16,716 nt of DNA, taken from assembly GCA_023269245.1 (NCBI GenBank), contig JAHFMB010000007.1:1-16716 (forward strand), written 5' to 3'. Below are positions 5,922-12,208 of this stretch, one piece after another. This DNA is from Candidatus Tayloriibacteriota bacterium (GTDB lineage Bacteria > Patescibacteriota > Minisyncoccia > Phycocordibacterales > PALSA-1337). Under the pieces are notes generated by a model. The model saw only the letters and a list, made by a program, of their open reading frames with translations, did no database searches and had not been told where the DNA came from. The position numbers and the translations under genes are program-made. Each line of letters opens with the position of its first letter. The first letter of the stretch is position 1.

Positions 5922-7307
5922 ATGACAGTCGTAACCCGATTCGCGCCTTCGCCTACAGGTTATTTTCATGCCGGATCCTATAGAACGGCGCTTTTTTCAT
6001 GGATTTATGCACGCCAAAATAAGGGTAAATTCATCTTGCGTATCGAAGATACTGACAAAGAGCGTTCCAAGAAAGAATACGAAGAAAATATCGTCGAAAG
6101 CCTCACATGGCTCGGACTTGAGTATGATGAGTTTTATCGTCAATCAGATCGAACTGATATGTATAAGAAATACATACAGCAACTGATCGCGTCGGGACAT
6201 GCCTATGTTTCCACTGCAGAGCAAGAAGCAATACGTGCAAAGGAAATGGTAGCCAAATTTGGCAAGGCTGCAAAACCCGAGAGTTCGGAGCCGCTCAGGT
6301 CAGTTATCCGTTTCAAAAACCCAAACAAGAAAGTTGCCTTTGACGATCTTATCCGCGGACGTGTCGAGTTTGATACTACTGAACTAGGCGATTTTGTCAT
6401 TGCAAAAAATGAGGATGAACCCGTATTTCATTTGGTCGTTGTTATTGATGACCATGAAATGGGAGTTACGCATATCCTAAGAGGCGAGGAGCACATTTCT
6501 AATACTCCGCGCCAAATTCTTATTTTGGAGGCATTGGGAAAGCCAATACTACAGTATGGTCACATTCCACTCTTACTCGCATCAGACAGATCCAAATTAT
6601 CCAAACGTAAAGGAGCCGTTCCTGTCAGCGAATATCGCAGCAGGGGATATTTGCCGGGTGCATTGGTCAATTATTTTGCTTTACTTGGATGGCATCCATC
6701 TGATGACGTGGAAATTATGAGTCTGGATGAAATTGTCTCCAAATTTTCATTAGAACGAGTTCAGAAAGGTGGTGCTATCTTCGATGAAGAAAAACTCAAA
6801 TGGTTCAATCGCCAGTACATTCTCAAACTTTCGGATGCGGATTTTGCCGAACACTCAAAACCTTTTTTGCCTGAATGGATCGTGCCGAATAGCGATACGT
6901 TTAGGAAGCTTATTCCTGTACTTCGTGATAAGGTTGTCATATTTGCTGATTTGCACGATATGTTTGGCGCAAACGGTGAAATGGCATTTGTGCATCGTAT
7001 TGCTGAATACCCTACAGATAAATTGCTTTGGAAGAAGAATCCCGATCGAGCTGCTTCAGTAAAGCATCTCAGTGCCGTAAAAGAATTTCTTCTAACCGTC
7101 GCCGAGTCATCATTTAGCGCCGAAAACGTAAAATCCGTTCTGTGGCCATACGTCGAAACCAACGGCAAAGGAGATGTCCTGTGGCCGCTTCGTATGGCGC
7201 TTACCGGACAGGATAAATCCCCGGATCCTTTTGTATCCGCAGCACTTATCGGGAAGACAGAATCGCTGAAACGCATTGAGGCGGCGATTGGCAGATTATC
7301 AGCCTAA
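5922..7307 (+). CDS. gltX: Glutamate--tRNA ligase
   Basis: This 461-residue class Ic aminoacyl-tRNA synthetase charges tRNA with glutamate. The N-terminal PSPTG segment (9-13) leads into the HIGH-equivalent at 16-19, here HAGS where HIGG-like forms are usual. RTALFSW and RIEDTD follow, and the ATP-binding KMSKS-equivalent is KLSKR at 225-229. The anticodon-binding helical domain fills the C-terminal part, and the length is typical of bacterial GluRS. Bacteria without a glutaminyl-tRNA synthetase use a non-discriminating GluRS with the GatCAB amidotransferase; which type this is cannot be decided from the window. The gene has its own extended -10 promoter directly before the ATG and no Shine-Dalgarno sequence. 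The next gene begins 11 bases after the stop, so the two may be co-transcribed. Confidence 0.95.
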   Translation: MTVVTRFAPSPTGYFHAGSYRTALFSWIYARQNKGKFILRIEDTDKERSKKEYEENIVESLTWLGLEYDEFYRQSDRTDMYKKYIQQLIASGHAYVSTAEQEAIRAKEMVAKFGKAAKPESSEPLRSVIRFKNPNKKVAFDDLIRGRVEFDTTELGDFVIAKNEDEPVFHLVVVIDDHEMGVTHILRGEEHISNTPRQILILEALGKPILQYGHIPLLLASDRSKLSKRKGAVPVSEYRSRGYLPGALVNYFALLGWHPSDDVEIMSLDEIVSKFSLERVQKGGAIFDEEKLKWFNRQYILKLSDADFAEHSKPFLPEWIVPNSDTFRKLIPVLRDKVVIFADLHDMFGANGEMAFVHRIAEYPTDKLLWKKNPDRAASVKHLSAVKEFLLTVAESSFSAENVKSVLWPYVETNGKGDVLWPLRMALTGQDKSPDPFVSAALIGKTESLKRIEAAIGRLSA

Positions 7308-7318
7308 TATTTTTCCGC

Positions 7319-8641
7319 ATGATACGCAGGCGCCTACTGTATACCCTCGGTCTTATTGGTGCGTGCGCACTGCTTTCTGTTTCTGTGCATGCCCAGACGG
7401 CACCCGTAGCCCCTGCCGCTGCGAAGAATGGTCTTCAGCAAAAGATTGATCAGCGCACGCAGGATATCAAGGCTCTCGAGCAGGAGATTGCAAGCTATCA
7501 AAATCAGCTCAATGAGTTGGGGAGCCAAGCTTCATCGCTTTCGTCGACTATTAAATCGCTCCAACTGACACAGAAGAAGCTCGAGGCGGATATTAAAGTG
7601 ACCGAGAATCGCATTGCTGAAAAAAATCTACAGATACAGCAACTTGGCTCACAAATAGTTGAAAAGGAAGATACCATTTCGGATAACAAAAGGATTATTG
7701 CACGCTCATTCTCGACACTCAACGAAATCAGCGACAAGTCTTTGCTTGAATTGATGCTCTCAAAGGATTCGCTATCAGGCACGTGGGATTCGCTCGAGGG
7801 GATTTCAACATTGCAACAAGGACTGTCTAATCACATAGCGAATCTTCAGACAGCAAAGATTCGCCTTGAAACAAACAAAAAGGATACTGAAAAAGCAAAA
7901 ACTGAATTGCAGTCACTGAGCAAGCAGCTGAGCGCGCAGAAAAAAGTCATTATTGCAAATACCGAAGAAAATAATGCGCTTCTGAAGGAAACAAAAAATA
8001 ATCAATCAACATATACCCAGCTGCTTACACAGCGCCAGGAACAAAAGGAAGCATTTGAAAGGGAAGTGGCAGATCTCGAAGCTTCTCTCAAGTCGAGCGT
8101 TTCGTCTGATGCTGTCCCGACTTCTGGTACCGGCATTTTGAGTTATCCGCTTGATAAGGTCAGGATTACTCAATATTTCGGAAACACGCCGTTTGCGACA
8201 AAAAATGCTCAGATTTATAACGGTCAAGGCCATAATGGCGTTGATTTCGCAGCTTCCATAGGTACGCCGGTCAAATCTGCCGCCTCCGGTCTCGTCATTG
8301 GTTCCGGTAATACTGATACAGTCTGCCCAGGGGCCTCCTATGGCAAGTGGGTCCTGGTCAAGCATACTAACGGCCTGACAACGGTATATGCCCATTTGTC
8401 GTACGTCTCAGCCTCGGTGGGCCAAACCGTGAGTCGAGGTGAAACGATAGCTTATAGTGGTTATAGCGGCAACGTCGTTCCTCGAGGTCCGCGCGGCGCG
8501 CATCTGCATTTTACTGTGTTTGTGTCCGATGGCGTGACCGTTGGTTCATACAAATTCAGATCATGTCCTGGTGCGCGCGCTATCGAAATGCCACTGTTGA
8601 CTAAAAAAGGTGCCTATCTCAATCCGTTGTCATATTTCTAG
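7319..8641 (+). CDS. Secreted coiled-coil M23 peptidase (EnvC-like murein hydrolase or activator)
   Basis: This 440-residue protein starts with a classic signal peptide: MIRRR, a hydrophobic core and a VHA/Q signal peptidase site after about residue 25. Residues about 38-255 form a long coiled coil rich in Gln, Lys, Glu and Leu, followed by an M23 (LytM) domain. The domain keeps the full set of zinc and catalytic residues: His305 and Asp309 in GHNGVD, His359 in YAHLS, and His395 with His397 in AHLHF. It should therefore be an active endopeptidase, unlike degenerate EnvC proteins that only activate amidases. Two cysteines (in CPGASYG and SCPGARA) may form a disulfide. It probably cleaves peptidoglycan cross-links during division or growth. 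Its start is 11 bases after gltX, with a weak TAATAT eight bases before the ATG. Confidence 0.9.
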   Translation: MIRRRLLYTLGLIGACALLSVSVHAQTAPVAPAAAKNGLQQKIDQRTQDIKALEQEIASYQNQLNELGSQASSLSSTIKSLQLTQKKLEADIKVTENRIAEKNLQIQQLGSQIVEKEDTISDNKRIIARSFSTLNEISDKSLLELMLSKDSLSGTWDSLEGISTLQQGLSNHIANLQTAKIRLETNKKDTEKAKTELQSLSKQLSAQKKVIIANTEENNALLKETKNNQSTYTQLLTQRQEQKEAFEREVADLEASLKSSVSSDAVPTSGTGILSYPLDKVRITQYFGNTPFATKNAQIYNGQGHNGVDFAASIGTPVKSAASGLVIGSGNTDTVCPGASYGKWVLVKHTNGLTTVYAHLSYVSASVGQTVSRGETIAYSGYSGNVVPRGPRGAHLHFTVFVSDGVTVGSYKFRSCPGARAIEMPLLTKKGAYLNPLSYF

Positions 8642-8655
8642 TTTCGCTATAAAAT
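8627..8655 (+). promoter_or_regulatory. Promoter of small membrane protein gene, leaderless
   Basis: TTGTCA at 8627-8632 (five of six consensus bases) and TAAAAT at 8650-8655 (five of six) are spaced by exactly 17 bases. The -10 ends six bases before the ATG at 8662. The -35 overlaps the last codons of the M23 peptidase gene. Confidence 0.6.
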
Positions 8656-8661
8656 AAAGGC

Positions 8662-9009
8662 ATGAATACTCTCATTCAAAAAAGAAATACGAACAGGGGA
8701 GGACTGATTCGTCTTATTATTTATATTGTTATCATTTTGCTCATTATCAGCTATTTTGGCCTCAATATTCGCACAATAGTCAATTCCCCGGCTGGCCAGG
8801 AAAATTTCACCTATGTTCAGGGGATTATGATCACGGTATGGAATGGATACCTCAAGAAGCCCGTTTTATACCTTTGGAACGATATTTTCCTCAAGCTGAT
8901 TTGGGAGCCGGCGATCGAGAATCTGACAAAGATAAAAGATGGTAGTTCAGATAGTTTATTATCATCAAGCACGCCACAATTGAGCCCGCCGAGGCTCATA
9001 CCAAATTAG
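8662..9009 (+). CDS. Small single-helix membrane protein of unknown function
   Basis: This 115-residue protein has a short basic N-terminus, one strongly hydrophobic segment (residues about 15-35) and a soluble tail. The Lys/Arg-rich start suggests the tail faces outwards. The tail has an aromatic stretch (VWNGYLKKPVLYLWNDIFLKLIWEP, of which the central part could be amphipathic) and ends in a Ser/Pro-rich region. I do not recognise a domain. It follows the M23 peptidase gene by 20 bases, has its own promoter, and is followed by a terminator about 25 bases after the stop, so it closes the transcription unit. A role in positioning or regulating the peptidase is possible from position alone. 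Confidence 0.7.
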   Translation: MNTLIQKRNTNRGGLIRLIIYIVIILLIISYFGLNIRTIVNSPAGQENFTYVQGIMITVWNGYLKKPVLYLWNDIFLKLIWEPAIENLTKIKDGSSDSLLSSSTPQLSPPRLIPN

Positions 9010-9034
9010 ATTCAAACAGATAACAATAACAGGA

Positions 9035-9058
9035 AAGACTTCGTGTGAAGCCTTTTTT
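9035..9058 (+). terminator. Intrinsic terminator after small membrane protein gene
   Basis: CTTC (9039-9042) pairs with GAAG (9047-9050) around a GTGT loop; after an A-C mismatch, AAG (9035-9037) pairs with CTT (9052-9054). A run of six T residues ends at 9058. Confidence 0.72.
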
Positions 9059-9242
9059 GTTGGTTCTCCCCCGAACCTCTCTATATTGATATGCTTTTAA
9101 GATATATTGTGCGACATGGTCTACAGAGGAGAAAGGCGGCCGGATTGGTTGGTTTGATATGTTCCCTCACCTGTTTGGGTAACTACTTTTCAAAAAAGAT
9201 TTTAAGTTTACATTTTAAATATCGGACTACTCCGCCCAACAT

Positions 9243-9266
9243 AAAAGACCCCTTTCGGGGCCCTTT
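9243..9266 (-). terminator. Intrinsic terminator of the transglycosylase gene
   Basis: Read on the minus strand, CCCC-GAAA-GGGG forms a stable tetraloop hairpin flanked by AAAG and a TCTTTT run, about 14 bases after the stop of the transglycosylase gene. It is nearly symmetrical and might also act weakly on the plus strand. Confidence 0.75.
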
Positions 9267-9280
9267 ATGCCTTAGAATAA

Positions 9281-9748
9281 TTATTTACGCGCGAGTTGCG
9301 CAATCTTTGACTTTGACCAACAAGGCTCAGAAGCTGACCATGGGCTTGTACCATACTTGCTATAGAGATATTTGCCGTAGGCAACGTTACCTTCAGTAGT
9401 TTTGAGGTTGATACCCATCTTGCGGGCAGTTTCAGAGTGATAGAATTCATTAATCTGCATGACACCTACGTCGTCCGGATTTGCCCGGCCTCGTACGATG
9501 TTCCCGTTCTTATCGAACTGGCGGAATTCAGATTCACAACGCGCGATCTCAATAAGGATCGGAGCGTCGAAATACTGTTCATGGAGGTATGACTCTATGT
9601 CGGTTGAAGTTGAGAATGAGCGAACTTCCGTTGTTGGTGTCACCTGCGCGTTGGTTTCTGCCGTGAGAGACTTGATTTGCGCGTCGCTCTGGCCTGAACC
9701 ATATACAGAAGACATCAGGAATACCACACCAGTTGTAAGTTCAAGCAT
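9281..9748 (-). CDS. Secreted lytic transglycosylase-like (SLT/lysozyme fold) protein
   Basis: The 155-residue product has a hydrophobic N-terminus, a Ser/Thr-rich linker and a lysozyme-like domain from about residue 50. The catalytic glutamate is probably Glu72 in ARCESEF; VGVMQIN (94-100) matches the SLT motif after it, and a tyrosine-containing YGKYLYSKYG helix follows, ending in PWSASEPCW. Cys71 and Cys143 may pair, which suits an exported protein that cuts peptidoglycan glycan strands. The chosen ATG lacks a Shine-Dalgarno sequence and its N-terminus (MLELTTG) has no positive charge. An ATG at 9777, in another frame but with an AGAGG seven bases upstream, would join this frame if the intervening run of seven T had one more T; that would add ten residues starting MVTYFFF. 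The true N-terminus is therefore uncertain. The gene has a strong sigma-70-type promoter and its own terminator. Confidence 0.8.
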   Translation of the reverse strand: MLELTTGVVFLMSSVYGSGQSDAQIKSLTAETNAQVTPTTEVRSFSTSTDIESYLHEQYFDAPILIEIARCESEFRQFDKNGNIVRGRANPDDVGVMQINEFYHSETARKMGINLKTTEGNVAYGKYLYSKYGTSPWSASEPCWSKSKIAQLARK

Positions 9749-9755
9749 ATTAATT

Positions 9756-9793
9756 AAAAAAAGAAGTAAGTAACCATGAGGTTACCTCTTCTT
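9756..9793 (-). promoter_or_regulatory. Hairpin with T-run in the transglycosylase leader (possible attenuator)
   Basis: On the minus strand, AAGAAG and AGGTAACC pair with GGTTACTT and CTTCTT around a TCAT loop, giving about 14 pairs with one bulged A, and a T-run follows immediately. It lies between the promoter at 9807-9835 and the ATG at 9748, where a terminator could attenuate the gene. The left arm also contains the only good Shine-Dalgarno-like AGAGG near a start in this window, so it could instead control translation. Confidence 0.5.
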
Positions 9794-9806
9794 TTCTTGT
9801 GACATA

Positions 9807-9835
9807 AGTATAGCACCCCTGGCGTTCTAAGTCAA
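9807..9835 (-). promoter_or_regulatory. Strong promoter of the transglycosylase gene
   Basis: On the minus strand, TTGACT (9835-9830) and TATACT (9812-9807) are separated by 17 bases, and TGC directly precedes the -10, making it an extended element. Transcription should start near 9800, leaving a leader of about 52 bases that contains the hairpin at 9756-9793. Confidence 0.8.
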
Positions 9836-9978
9836 GGGTTCTATGATTATAATATGGCTCAACAAAGCCACATTTTATACCTAAAATACCCTTGTTTGTA
9901 GCCATTTACTAAATTCCTACGACCAAAATTGCTAAAATACGGCTTATAATATGGGTTTATGAAATTGAGCTAAAGCCC

Positions 9979-10006
9979 TTGACGACTTTGGCTCACATGC
10001 TATACT
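9979..10006 (+). promoter_or_regulatory. rpmA promoter with extended -10
   Basis: TTGACG at 9979-9984 and TATACT at 10001-10006 are 16 bases apart, with TGC directly before the -10. It is divergent from the transglycosylase promoter and shares CCCTTGAC and TGCTATACT with it. The predicted leader before the ATG at 10043 is about 30 bases and has no Shine-Dalgarno sequence. Confidence 0.78.
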
Positions 10007-10042
10007 ATCGCGACCTAGTTTAATCAATAGTCACTAACCACC

Positions 10043-10315
10043 ATGGCACATAAGAAAGCAGCAGGAGTCACAAAAAATGGTCGAGATTCGAACCCAAAGT
10101 ACCTTGGGGTTAAAATCAATCATGGACAGGCCATCACTGTAGGGCAGATCATCCTCCGCCAGCGTGGCACGACTACCCTTCCTGGACGCAATGTAGGCGT
10201 CGGAAAGGACTATACCCTCTTTGCACTCAAGGACGGCAAAGTTGAGTTCGGCTCAAAGCGCAAGACAGGTTACAACAATGACACGCTTCGAAAAGGTGTT
10301 GTTCATGTGAAGTAA
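10043..10315 (+). CDS. rpmA: 50S ribosomal protein bL27
   Basis: This 90-residue protein begins MAHKKAAG and contains [18 protein letters not shown] and [11 protein letters not shown], the standard bL27 pattern. Its N-terminal tail reaches the peptidyl transferase centre of the 50S subunit. There is no cleavable N-terminal extension of the type processed by the Prp protease in Firmicutes, because the mature-type AHKK sequence follows the initiator Met. In most bacteria rpmA is preceded by rplU (bL21); here it stands alone with its own strong promoter upstream and a bidirectional terminator 14 bases after its stop. The region upstream of the promoter belongs to the divergent transglycosylase gene. 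Confidence 0.96.
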   Translation: MAHKKAAGVTKNGRDSNPKYLGVKINHGQAITVGQIILRQRGTTTLPGRNVGVGKDYTLFALKDGKVEFGSKRKTGYNNDTLRKGVVHVK

Positions 10316-10329
10316 TGTATCTGAATACG

Positions 10330-10358
10330 AAAAAAGAGGGGTTACTCCCCTCTTTTTT
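10330..10358. terminator. Bidirectional terminator between rpmA and rplI
   Basis: AAAAAAGAGGGG at 10330-10341 and CCCCTCTTTTTT at 10347-10358 form a perfect 12-pair stem with a TTACT loop. The A-tract on one side and T-tract on the other let it end both the plus-strand rpmA transcript and the minus-strand rplI transcript. Confidence 0.9.
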
Positions 10359-10375
10359 GCTGCACCAACCATGTA

Positions 10376-10819
10376 TTATTTCGCCTCAATGACAAGTTTG
10401 AACCTTGCAGTCTTATTACCCGTTTTGACTTCAATCATGTGCTCCCCCGTCGTTTTGAGTGGGTGTTCGAGCTGAATGAATGACGGCTCTATCTGAAGTC
10501 TGGTCTGTTTTTCTATTTCCACGACTAATGCTTCCTTGTGAAGACCAGCAAAGAGGTGACCTTTTTCATTTGCCTTGCAGGCAATAGTGACGGTCGCATC
10601 TTTGAGCCCTTCGATATTTTTGACCAAAAGTTCCTCTTGAACCTTGCGCTCACCTTCCGCACTAGCCTTGAGATTTTCAATACGTTTGACCGCATCGGCC
10701 GTAGCAGCAATGGCAAGGCCTTGCGGAATAAGAAGATTGATAGCATGGCCATCACTCACGGTTTTTGTTTCATATTTGCGTCCGAGCTTGCTTACATCTT
10801 TGAGAAGAATGATTTTCAT
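10376..10819 (-). CDS. rplI: 50S ribosomal protein bL9
   Basis: This 147-residue protein starts MKIILLKDVSKLGRK, the expected start of bL9. An in-frame TTG nine bases upstream would add three residues, but the ATG matches the family and is preferred. SDGHAINLLIPQGLA is the conserved N-terminal RNA-binding segment; a charged helix (about 43-75) and the C-terminal domain with KGHLFAGLHKEAL follow. It binds 23S rRNA at the base of the L1 stalk. The usual partners rpsF, ssb and rpsR are absent; the gene lies 39 bases after the S41 peptidase gene on the same strand. A TAATAT eight bases before the ATG could give a leaderless transcript. Loss of bL9 has been reported in some CPR lineages, so its presence helps narrow the lineage. 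Confidence 0.94.
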   Translation of the reverse strand: MKIILLKDVSKLGRKYETKTVSDGHAINLLIPQGLAIAATADAVKRIENLKASAEGERKVQEELLVKNIEGLKDATVTIACKANEKGHLFAGLHKEALVVEIEKQTRLQIEPSFIQLEHPLKTTGEHMIEVKTGNKTARFKLVIEAK

Positions 10820-10858
10820 GTCAGTCAATATTATGTCTAATGATAGTCGGATACTACA

Positions 10859-12067
10859 CTAAAATTCCTTGGTCAACAACTCAACGGCCTTGTTCAGGAC
10901 CACATCATTTTTGTCCTGAAAGTCCTTCTCGGTAGGCTCAACCTTGTAATCCGGCTCGAGGCCATCATGTGACAGGTTGTGACCATCCGGCGTAAGCCAA
11001 CGTGCGATGGTCACCTTGAGAGAGGTGTCCGATGTGATCGGTATCAATTGCTGTACGGAGCCCTTGCCGAATGTTTTTGTCCCAACAAGCTTGGCGACGC
11101 CATTTTCCTTGAGTGCACCCGCCAAAATCTCCGATGCGGAAGCTGATCCCCCATCAACAAGGATGTACATTCGGAGGTTTTTATTGAAGATATTGTACCC
11201 TTTGCTGCGATATACTGTCGGACTGCCATTCTTGCCGAAGTCTTCGGTCACGACCGTGGTGCCGGTCGGAAGAAACCATGAGGCCATGTCCCATGCAGCA
11301 TCGAGATATCCTCCCGGATTGCCGCGAAGATCGAGAATGAGCTTGTGGTTGCCCGAAGTGACAAACTCTCTCAATGCATTGCGGAAAAGATTGTGTGACT
11401 GCGCGGTGAAGCTATAGAGGCGGATAACAAAGATGCCGCCAGGTTTCGTACTCGTCTCAAGCGTTGGGATATTGATGACATCACGGACAATGGAACGTTC
11501 GACCGGTTTTGAGGCCCCCTTCGTAAAGAATAAAATCTTTACGGTTGTACCACCCTTGCCGCGAATAAGCTTGACTGCGGCATCTACGGACATGTCGACG
11601 GTGCTTTTGTCGTCAATTTTGAGAATAAAATCACCTGTTTTGACCCCTGCGCGTTCAGCGGGGCTATTTTTGATGGGAGTGACAACCTGGAGCTGCTTGT
11701 CCTTGATGCCAATCTCCATGCCTACGCCTTCAAAATTGCCTGCAATATCCTCCTCAAACTGTTTTGATTCGACCGGCGGGAAGAACACGGTGTATGGGTC
11801 TCCAAACGAAGATGCGAGGCCCTGAATCGATCCGTACAGCTTCTTTTCTGGCGTCGAGCTTGCCGCCTCGACGAATTTTTCATCGAGAATATGCCATGCC
11901 TTCCAGTATGGACCGAATTGGTCTTTGGTTATTGATTTTTCGTCATTGCCATCATCGCTTGGACCATAGGACTTCCCTCCTCCGACATATACGCCGATGA
12001 AGAAAATCAGTACAGCGAGTGGAAGGCCGATCAGAAATATAACGATCTTTCTATCTTGAAAATTCAT
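10859..12067 (-). CDS. S41 family C-terminal processing peptidase (CtpA/Prc type)
   Basis: The 402-residue protein, counted from the ATG at 12067, is anchored by an N-terminal hydrophobic helix (about 9-28), so the protease domain faces outwards. A PDZ domain (about 85-170, with FEGVGMEIGI and SPAERAGVKTGDFIL) precedes the protease core. The nucleophile motif is GSASASE with Ser310, and the general-base Lys335 is in TFGKGSVQQ, 25 residues later as in E. coli Prc. It should cleave exported proteins near their C-termini, possibly including murein hydrolases such as those encoded nearby; that link is inference. An in-frame TTG at 12076 would add three residues. It is the first gene of a probable two-gene unit with rplI. 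A GATAAT with a TGC extension at 12111-12119 on the minus strand is the likely promoter. Confidence 0.93.
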   Translation of the reverse strand: MNFQDRKIVIFLIGLPLAVLIFFIGVYVGGGKSYGPSDDGNDEKSITKDQFGPYWKAWHILDEKFVEAASSTPEKKLYGSIQGLASSFGDPYTVFFPPVESKQFEEDIAGNFEGVGMEIGIKDKQLQVVTPIKNSPAERAGVKTGDFILKIDDKSTVDMSVDAAVKLIRGKGGTTVKILFFTKGASKPVERSIVRDVINIPTLETSTKPGGIFVIRLYSFTAQSHNLFRNALREFVTSGNHKLILDLRGNPGGYLDAAWDMASWFLPTGTTVVTEDFGKNGSPTVYRSKGYNIFNKNLRMYILVDGGSASASEILAGALKENGVAKLVGTKTFGKGSVQQLIPITSDTSLKVTIARWLTPDGHNLSHDGLEPDYKVEPTEKDFQDKNDVVLNKAVELLTKEF

Positions 12068-12110
12068 GGCGCACAAAATTAAGCAGAAGTGTGATAAAAG
12101 TTACTGGGCT

Positions 12111-12119
12111 ATTATCGCA
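12111..12119 (-). promoter_or_regulatory. Possible extended -10 for the S41 peptidase gene
   Basis: On the minus strand TGCGATAAT matches an extended -10 with five of six hexamer bases. It would give a leader of about 37 bases before the ATG at 12067. No -35 hexamer is evident at 17 bases. Confidence 0.35.
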
Positions 12120-12172
12120 CATTACGCGGTCCACGGCTATAGTCCTCGCGTACGGACTGTCGTAGATATGCC

Positions 12173-12201
12173 TTGAGACTTTGTTCCTGAGTCGGTATAA
12201 T
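12173..12201 (+). promoter_or_regulatory. corA promoter, near-consensus and leaderless
   Basis: TTGAGA at 12173-12178 (five of six) and a perfect TATAAT at 12196-12201 are separated by 17 bases. The -10 ends seven bases before the ATG at 12209, so the transcript should begin at or next to the start codon. This is the clearest leaderless promoter in the window. Confidence 0.75.
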
Positions 12202-12208
12202 ACTTCGC

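Noticed and set aside
9091..9399. Plus-strand open frame of 102 codons
   Set aside because: It runs through the transglycosylase terminator and into the antisense of that gene, and its sequence has no protein-like pattern.
10820..10828. TTG start for bL9 three codons upstream
   Set aside because: bL9 proteins typically begin MKVILL, which matches the ATG at 10819.
12068..12076. TTG start for the S41 peptidase three codons upstream
   Set aside because: An ATG is available at 12067 and the extra residues have no support.
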